Below are positions 59,446-64,000 of a DNA stretch of 64,000 nt, piece by piece; position 1 is the first letter of the stretch; every line of letters begins with the position of its first letter. Source of the DNA: Oxalobacter sp. GTDB lineage: Bacteria; Pseudomonadota; Gammaproteobacteria; Burkholderiales; Burkholderiaceae_D. A program made the position numbers and the translations under genes. The stretch covers positions 1 to 64,000 of the forward strand of contig JAEEYE010000011.1 of assembly GCA_016291665.1 (NCBI GenBank), read 5' to 3'. Under the pieces are notes generated by a model, which worked only from the letters and a program-made list of their open reading frames with translations, was not told where the DNA came from and ran no database searches.

Positions 59446-60003
59446 ATGTTGAAGCGAAGCTTTATAGTTGGGTTATTTTGCCTGGCAGGAACAGGGGCGT
59501 TCGCTTTTGCTGCCCCCCAAAACCTGGTCAGCAACACTGGCGTTTATTACGACCAAGATATACACGGCAACTATATCTTAAGCGATCCGACATCCGCTCC
59601 AAGCCAACGGTGGGCAGTCTTCTATGGACCACAACCAGGCAAGAAAACGGCATATATTGAAGTCGTCCATGAAAGCCGCGCCTACGAAGGTGACTTCGAA
59701 AAACAGACTGGCGCCATTGAGAAGAAAACCGTAACAATCGGCACCGTCACCAGCTACCAAAACGGGATTGGTAAGGTCAAAGTCGGCTATATCCGGACGT
59801 ACGTTTACGACTACAACAGGGCAGTACTTTCTGATACACGAGCAAAAGCAAAGGAAGCGCAAACCTATACGTTACAGGTACCTGATACTGAGCACTTCAG
59901 CCTGACCCTACCAGATGGTACGACACAGCGCTATGTTTATGAGGCGGAAGATATCGGGGGCTACGATGATGACATGAAAGCCTACCTGAAGCGAAAACGG
60001 TAA
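59446..60003 (+). CDS. exported protein of unknown function
   Basis: A 185-aa protein with a signal peptide ending AFA-AP. Beta-rich: RWAVFYGPQPGKKTAYIEVVHESRAY, KKTVTIGTVTSYQNGIGKVKVGYIRTYVYDYNRAV, and a closing TEHFSLTLPDGTTQRYVYEAEDIGGYDDD. It has no cysteines in the mature part, unlike families A-D. It lies 70 bp before the second DUF2207 gene and may be transcribed with it. Confidence 0.68.
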   Translation: MLKRSFIVGLFCLAGTGAFAFAAPQNLVSNTGVYYDQDIHGNYILSDPTSAPSQRWAVFYGPQPGKKTAYIEVVHESRAYEGDFEKQTGAIEKKTVTIGTVTSYQNGIGKVKVGYIRTYVYDYNRAVLSDTRAKAKEAQTYTLQVPDTEHFSLTLPDGTTQRYVYEAEDIGGYDDDMKAYLKRKR

Positions 60004-60073
60004 AGTACTCAGGAAACGTCCTTTAAAAGTGAAGGATAAGATGCCTTCAGGCGAACAGATGAAAGGCCATACC

Positions 60074-62404
60074 ATGGGAAACCCGACAAAAAAATGGGAT
60101 AACCGGTTTACCCGCTTCTGGATACTATGGGTTTTCTTTGCCCTTTTCGCTTTTTCCCCTGCCCACGCTGACCAAAACAAAGCAACCAGCCCACAGCCCG
60201 CCAAAACTGAAGCCACCCTTAAATGGGTTGCTGAAGACGATGAGTCCAGTGAAAAGCAGACCCTCCACTGGGTGACAGATGAAAACAACACCCCCACTGC
60301 ATCCCCCATAAGCCAGGATGGCCAAACGCCAAAGAATGCACTCCCCAAAAAACAGCAAACCAAACCCAAACCTGATGCCAAAGAACAGGCACGCCTTAAG
60401 GAAGAACGCGCAAGAAAGGAGCGCATCTTAGACTATGATGTCTCTGCCGTTGTTGAAAAAGATGCGTCAATGACCGTAACAGAGCGCATCACCGTCAATG
60501 TTGAGAATGTGAAAATCCGGCACGGCATCACCCGCACCTATCCAATCAAGATGCGCGACGGAGAAGATGGCGTCTACAACTTTGGCTTCAAACTCATCTC
60601 CACCAAACTGGACGACGAACCCGTTGACTGCAAGTCGCAGGAAAAAGGCCTGATGGTCGGGATGGCCTTAGGCAGTGCAAAGACCACCGTCTCCCCCGGA
60701 ATCCACACCTATGAGATTGTCTACAAAACCACCGGCCACGTCCGATCCCTGGATGAGCACGATGAAATCTATTACAACGCCATTGGCCTTGATGTCATTT
60801 TCCCAATTGAAAAAGCGACATTCAGCTTAACCCTACCTGACGGCACCAAACCCATCCTGACAAAAGCCTACACCGGCAAATCTGGGGAACGCGGTGAAGA
60901 CTACCGGATGACAGGCAACATGGTTTTTGAAACGACACGGCGCCTTGCCCCTAAAGAAGGTTTTACTGTCGTTGTCGGTTGGCCAAAGGGTGTCGTCACC
61001 ATCCCTGAACGCGGCTGGCTCTCCAACCACCGCAATGAAGCCTTACTGATTGTCCTTGGCGTAGTCGTTGCTGTTCTTATCATCGGCTGGCTCATCCAAT
61101 TCTGGCACCACCGCCCAACAGGCGCATACCCAATCTTCACACCGCCTGATGACTGGACACCTGGGAAATTCGCCTTTATCAACAAAGAGAAATACACGCC
61201 GCTTATGCTGCAGGCCGACCTCATCTGGACTGCCATCAAGGGCTATTGCCGGATGAACTGCAACAACCCAGAGCATACGGTCTTTAACTGGGCCAATAAA
61301 GACAATATGGACGAGCCCCTCCAACCTGGCTCAAAGAAAAAGAAGCGCTCTTCTAAAGCAGCAAAAACTTTATCTGGCACCATTGCCAATACACTCTTCT
61401 CAGCTGTTGACAAGATTATACTGGGCTATGAAAGTGCAAAATCAAAACGCCCACACAACACCTTAAGTTCCGCATGGAACAACCTGTACAACTACTACAA
61501 GACACGTCTCTTTGACAAAACCAAAACGAAATTTGCCACACCAATCTGGGCGCTGGGCCTTGGCTGCTTTGCCCTAATATGCATCTTGGACGGCATCTGG
61601 CATCCCGGTCTCCTACTCGACCTGTCAGACTTTGATATGATCTGGTTCCCTGGCATATTTGCCGGTGGCGGCATGTTCCTAGTCATTGTCCTCAAATTCG
61701 CATGGGACATCTACCGCGATGAAAAGCTCACCTTGATTGTCGTTGGTGGCATCATCCTGGCACTGATTGCCGTTGCATTTATCATCCTTGCCTTCCTTTT
61801 CTCATTTGACTGGATCTTTACCATCTTCTACTGGCTCTTGTGGTTGCTACCAACACTCTTTGCCCTGAAGTGGAACACCGTCCTGGATAAGGACGGACGC
61901 GAAGAATGGTGCACCGTCGAAGGACTCAAGATGTATATCAACACAGCTGAAAAGCACCGTTTGGAAGTTATCAATGCACCGGAAGACAGTGTCGAGCAAT
62001 ACGAAGCCATCCTGCCCTTTGCCATTGCACTCGACTGTGCCGATGCCTGGCAGAAACGCTATGCCCCGATCCTCTCAAAGCTCAACTACCTGCCGGATTG
62101 GGTTGAACGACCTGCTGCTATGACGGGAGCAGCCAGCGCCACTTGGAGCGCCCATCAACGCGCCCTTTACGAAGAACAGCTACGCAACCGCCTCTTTGCT
62201 GCCATGACAGAAGCTCCCGTTTCTGCGACAGATGCAATCAGCCAAGCAATTGCCAAGAGCCAGGAAACCAAAACGCGCTTTTCCTCGTCCTCCTCTTCTT
62301 CATCTGGCGGATGGAGTTCTTCGGGTTCGAGCTCAAGCTCGGGGTCTTCCAGTTCTGGCTCATCAGGTGGGGGCTCCGGCGGTGGCGGTGTCGGAGGCTG
62401 GTAA
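60074..62404 (+). CDS. DUF2207 membrane protein, second copy
   Basis: A 776-aa paralogue of the 50834 protein, with the same order: signal peptide (about 16-33, ending AHA-DQ), a longer Thr/Pro/Lys-rich spacer, the exported domain (ASMTVTERITVNVENVKIRHGITRTYP), TM helix, cytosolic part, a helix cluster and VEGLKMYINTAEKHRLE. The C-terminus is a run of about 45 Ser and Gly residues ending GGGSGGGGVGGW, longer than in the first copy. No LemA gene accompanies it. The start among several in-frame ATGs (60029-60074) is uncertain. Confidence 0.88.
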   Translation: MGNPTKKWDNRFTRFWILWVFFALFAFSPAHADQNKATSPQPAKTEATLKWVAEDDESSEKQTLHWVTDENNTPTASPISQDGQTPKNALPKKQQTKPKPDAKEQARLKEERARKERILDYDVSAVVEKDASMTVTERITVNVENVKIRHGITRTYPIKMRDGEDGVYNFGFKLISTKLDDEPVDCKSQEKGLMVGMALGSAKTTVSPGIHTYEIVYKTTGHVRSLDEHDEIYYNAIGLDVIFPIEKATFSLTLPDGTKPILTKAYTGKSGERGEDYRMTGNMVFETTRRLAPKEGFTVVVGWPKGVVTIPERGWLSNHRNEALLIVLGVVVAVLIIGWLIQFWHHRPTGAYPIFTPPDDWTPGKFAFINKEKYTPLMLQADLIWTAIKGYCRMNCNNPEHTVFNWANKDNMDEPLQPGSKKKKRSSKAAKTLSGTIANTLFSAVDKIILGYESAKSKRPHNTLSSAWNNLYNYYKTRLFDKTKTKFATPIWALGLGCFALICILDGIWHPGLLLDLSDFDMIWFPGIFAGGGMFLVIVLKFAWDIYRDEKLTLIVVGGIILALIAVAFIILAFLFSFDWIFTIFYWLLWLLPTLFALKWNTVLDKDGREEWCTVEGLKMYINTAEKHRLEVINAPEDSVEQYEAILPFAIALDCADAWQKRYAPILSKLNYLPDWVERPAAMTGAASATWSAHQRALYEEQLRNRLFAAMTEAPVSATDAISQAIAKSQETKTRFSSSSSSSSGGWSSSGSSSSSGSSSSGSSGGGSGGGGVGGW

Positions 62405-62497
62405 AGCTGGTCTGCTTTCCTCTGATTGCGGACAGGCCATTAACCAACTCATTCTGAAAGGAAAATAGGCGTTTACGCCACATCCTAAACTGCAATA

Positions 62498-62529
62498 GAA
62501 AACGCCCGCCTAAAAAGGCGAGCGTTTTC
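62498..62529. terminator. bidirectional terminator-like hairpin before the attachment site
   Basis: GAAAACGC-CGCC and GGCG-GCGTTTTC pair around TAAAAA. It lies between the second DUF2207 gene and the tRNA fragment and could act on either strand. Confidence 0.75.
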
Positions 62530-62539
62530 AAGGTGTTAG

Positions 62540-62586
62540 TGGTGGGCCCAGCAGGACTTGAACCTGCGACCAAGGGATTATGAGTC
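62540..62586 (-). other. prophage attachment site: 3' fragment of a CAU-anticodon tRNA
   Basis: On the minus strand this reads GACTCATAATCCCTTGGTCG, a T-arm AGGTTCAAGTCCT and GGGCCCACCA, i.e. the anticodon loop (CAT) through the CCA end of a tRNA resembling tRNA-Ile2 or elongator tRNA-Met. The expected 5' half, including a GGGCCC acceptor strand, is missing: the sequence diverges at the anticodon stem (TCTAGA). A partial tRNA beside phage lysis genes is the signature of integration into the 3' end of a tRNA gene; the intact copy should lie at the other end of the element. Confidence 0.88.
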
Positions 62587-62719
62587 TAGACTTGGGTTAA
62601 TACTTTTGTTTTAAATCAATAACTTAGCGGTGCTGGCAGGCATCGTGTACACCACCATCCACCAAGGGAAACCAACATATACAAAACAGCGATTAGCACA
62701 ATTTCAGCACAGTCTTTTT

Positions 62720-62974
62720 TCACTTCGGCCAAGCCTGTACGACAGCCTGATGTCTGGCTGCACAGATACGATATTTCTCCAGCAGATCGAGTGTCCAGTC
62801 GAGGTATTGGTCGATGTCGGTGCTATCGGGTGTTTGGATGTCTGGGCAGGGTTTTGCCAGTGCTGAGTCAATGGGTGGTACGTTGATTGGCGGTGCTGAC
62901 GGCCTGCTGGATGATGCGCAGCCTGTCAGCATCAAGGCGGCAGTCAGCAGGCAGAGGATTCTTCTTCTGTGCAT
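62720..62974 (-). CDS. phage outer-membrane spanin (Rz1-like lipoprotein)
   Basis: An 84-aa lipoprotein with lipobox LMLTGC and a Pro/Ser-rich mature start (ASSSRPSAPPINVPP), the pattern of o-spanins. It begins inside the Rz gene in a different frame and extends past its stop, an overlapping arrangement characteristic of Rz/Rz1 pairs. It would join the inner-membrane spanin across the periplasm to fuse the membranes at lysis. It lies 134 bp inside the attachment site. Confidence 0.85.
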   Translation of the reverse strand: MHRRRILCLLTAALMLTGCASSSRPSAPPINVPPIDSALAKPCPDIQTPDSTDIDQYLDWTLDLLEKYRICAARHQAVVQAWPK

Positions 62975-63239
62975 TTTTGAGTTCCTGTTTCAGTTTTGCG
63001 GTTTCCTTGGCGTTTTTCTGTTCGGCTTCCTGATAGGCTTCTGCGGATTGTCTTATGCGATCCATCAGACTTGCGTTGACCTGCTGGATGCGTTTGAAAT
63101 CTTCAGCAGTTTCCTCGGCATGTTTACGTTCAATCTGATCTATCCTGGACTGCATCCGGTATCCGTTGACCGTCCATCCTGCTATGAATGCAGCAAGAAT
63201 GGATGCCAGGGCGATGCCTGCTTTCCAATAGATGTTCAT
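62868..63239 (-). CDS. phage inner-membrane spanin (Rz-like)
   Basis: A 123-aa protein with an N-terminal membrane anchor (AGIALASILAAFIAGWTVNGY) and a long periplasmic coiled coil (RIDQIERKHAEETAEDFKRI, then AYQEAEQKNAKETAKLKQEL), ending CRLDADRLRIIQQAV, as in i-spanins. The ATG at 63239 is chosen because it overlaps the upstream TGA and yields the correct anchor. The 3' part contains the start of the Rz1 gene. Confidence 0.9.
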   Translation of the reverse strand: MNIYWKAGIALASILAAFIAGWTVNGYRMQSRIDQIERKHAEETAEDFKRIQQVNASLMDRIRQSAEAYQEAEQKNAKETAKLKQELKNAQKKNPLPADCRLDADRLRIIQQAVSTANQRTTH

Positions 63240-63376
63240 AAACATCTCCCGATAAGTTCCAGGATGATTGGTTTTGCAACCCAGCCAAGAAATACAAGTG
63301 TCAGAATCCAGTAACACAATGTCCTGACTTTAGGGGCTTTTTCGAGTGCTTCCACAATTTTCCCTTTCAGGTTCAT
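63236..63376 (-). CDS. 46-aa single-TM phage membrane protein, holin-like
   Basis: A short ORF starting MNLKGKIVEALEKAPKVR, with one hydrophobic helix (LCYWILTLVFLGWVAKPIIL) and the end ELIGRCL. Its TGA overlaps the Rz ATG by 2 bp. The position immediately before the spanins is where holins or antiholins are commonly encoded, but a single helix and lack of a recognised family leave this as inference. AGGAACATGAATGG lies upstream; translation may use the ATG at 63376. Confidence 0.6.
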   Translation of the reverse strand: MNLKGKIVEALEKAPKVRTLCYWILTLVFLGWVAKPIILELIGRCL

Positions 63377-63424
63377 GTTAAAATCCATTCATGTTCCTTT
63401 CATGGTTTGGATGACTGGAAATAG

Positions 63425-63459
63425 AAAAAGCCACCGGATGCCCGTCCGATGGCTTTTTT
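63425..63459 (-). terminator. terminator-like hairpin in the prophage
   Basis: AAAAGCCA and TGGCTTTT pair around CCGGATG...CCG, giving an A/T-flanked stem usable on both strands, between the restriction gene and the lysis genes. Confidence 0.7.
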
Positions 63460-63470
63460 GCTTTTCGGAT

Positions 63471-63502
63471 AAAAAAAGACGGCATGTAGCCGTCTGTTTT
63501 TG
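63471..63502 (-). terminator. rho-independent terminator after the restriction gene
   Basis: On the minus strand AGACGGC and GCCGTCT pair around a 5-nt loop, followed by TTTTTTT. It lies just after the endonuclease stop and separates it from the lysis genes. Confidence 0.88.
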
Positions 63503-63514
63503 GTTAAAAGACTG

Positions 63515-64000
63515 TTAAATGTTAAACCCGTTGTATGTACCAAATCCCAATATATACATCGACATAATCATTGCCTCATCATCGGGCAAATTCTCGAATC
63601 TCCGAGCCGTTTCCATCATCTGTTCGTAGACTGTATCATTGGGAGCGGCTACATCAGAATTCTGTCCTGAAAGCACGTCCTGCACTACCCTGGGTAGCGC
63701 AAGGCAAATCTGCAAAAACGCATCATGTCTCCCAGTCACAATTTCGTAAAATTTATCGATACTGACCCTGCGGATTCTGGCATGTGCAACTCGCCTCTTG
63801 TCAATTGTTGTCTTCCATTCGATATTTTGCGATTGCTTTGCTATCGCTTCCACAAGAAAACACGCACAATCGTCTTCTTCCAGCAGCTGATTCTGCATTT
63901 TCATATACGTCTTACTAGACGATGCAGAATTCATGGTGTTGTGCTTGTTCTTCATCTCGACGTAGATACGGTGTACGATATTTCCACTATTGATTACAAA
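63515..64000 (-). CDS. Eco47II-family type II restriction endonuclease (5' end beyond the window)
   Basis: The visible 161 codons continue in frame through the window edge. IVHRIYVEMKNKHNTMNS carries the E-x-K of a PD-(D/E)xK nuclease together with the KNKHNTMN signature of the Eco47II/Sau96I-type family (recognising GGWCC or GGNCC). RRVSIDKFYEIVTGRHDAFLQICLALPRVV and a terminal GFGTYNGFNI follow. The N-terminus and any cognate methyltransferase lie outside the window. Two terminators separate it from the lysis cassette, so it behaves as an autonomous cargo gene of the prophage. Confidence 0.85.
   Translation of the reverse strand, partial: FVINSGNIVHRIYVEMKNKHNTMNSASSSKTYMKMQNQLLEEDDCACFLVEAIAKQSQNIEWKTTIDKRRVAHARIRRVSIDKFYEIVTGRHDAFLQICLALPRVVQDVLSGQNSDVAAPNDTVYEQMMETARRFENLPDDEAMIMSMYILGFGTYNGFNI

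Noticed and set aside
62540-62615. Intact tRNA gene on the minus strand
   Set aside because: Only the 3' 47 nt fit; no acceptor 5' strand complementary to GGGCCC and no D-arm follow, so it is a fragment.

Overview
The window reads as a contiguous stretch of chromosome from a Gram-negative, probably host-associated and oxygen-limited proteobacterium. The evidence is a TonB-dependent outer-membrane receptor with its TonB-ExbB-ExbD motor, many lipobox lipoproteins and signal peptides, a radical-SAM (oxygen-independent) haem-opening enzyme, an iron-type superoxide dismutase and a Dps protein. Gene content and codon style suggest a betaproteobacterium of the Burkholderiales (Oxalobacteraceae or Sutterellaceae type). 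That is inference only; no rRNA gene is present to settle it.

Layout. 1-3.6 kb: a conserved small protein, an MFS transporter, and a laterally acquired, AT-richer restriction module consisting of an AspBHI/Mrr-like endonuclease and the C-terminal remnant of a cytosine-5 DNA methyltransferase. 3.6-13.5 kb: a divergent haem acquisition locus around a central promoter region with a perfect Fur-type palindrome. Leftward run tonB, exbB, exbD, a haem/haemoglobin receptor, a ChaN-like haem-binding protein and an SbmA/YddA-like ABC transporter; rightward run hutX, a chuY-like reductase and hutW. Together these would carry haem across the outer membrane and open the ring anaerobically to release iron. 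13.5-16.4 kb: a structured intergenic region, an HD-hydrolase relative that has lost its HD pair, MntP, an orphan RelB/DinJ-type antitoxin with its own operator-like palindrome, and a DUF192 protein.

16.4-62.4 kb: housekeeping genes (birA, pyruvate carboxylase, sodB, thiD, a 5'-nucleotidase, a Dps, a nitroreductase, esterases, a PhoN-like phosphatase) are interleaved with an unusually large set of small exported proteins. At least four paralogous families recur: A, four proteins of about 250-290 aa with a CW...YC motif; B, nine proteins of about 125-180 aa resembling surface-adhesin-E proteins, each with two conserved cysteines; C, four proteins of about 140 aa with a VWNKP-like motif; D, two membrane-anchored proteins. 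Two MliC-like lipoproteins, an LprI-like protein, three His-rich lipoproteins, three Sel1-repeat proteins, a 24-residue-repeat protein, a hexapeptide beta-helix protein and two DUF2207 membrane proteins (one beside LemA) lie among them. The recurring paired cysteines suggest a disulfide-stabilised periplasmic or surface proteome. This is the best candidate here for an undescribed system.

62.5-64 kb: the left edge of an integrated prophage. A 47-bp 3' fragment of a CAU-anticodon tRNA marks the attachment site. Beyond it, all on the minus strand, are nested spanin genes (Rz1 inside and beyond Rz), a 46-aa single-TM holin-like protein, and an Eco47II-type restriction endonuclease cut off by the window end.
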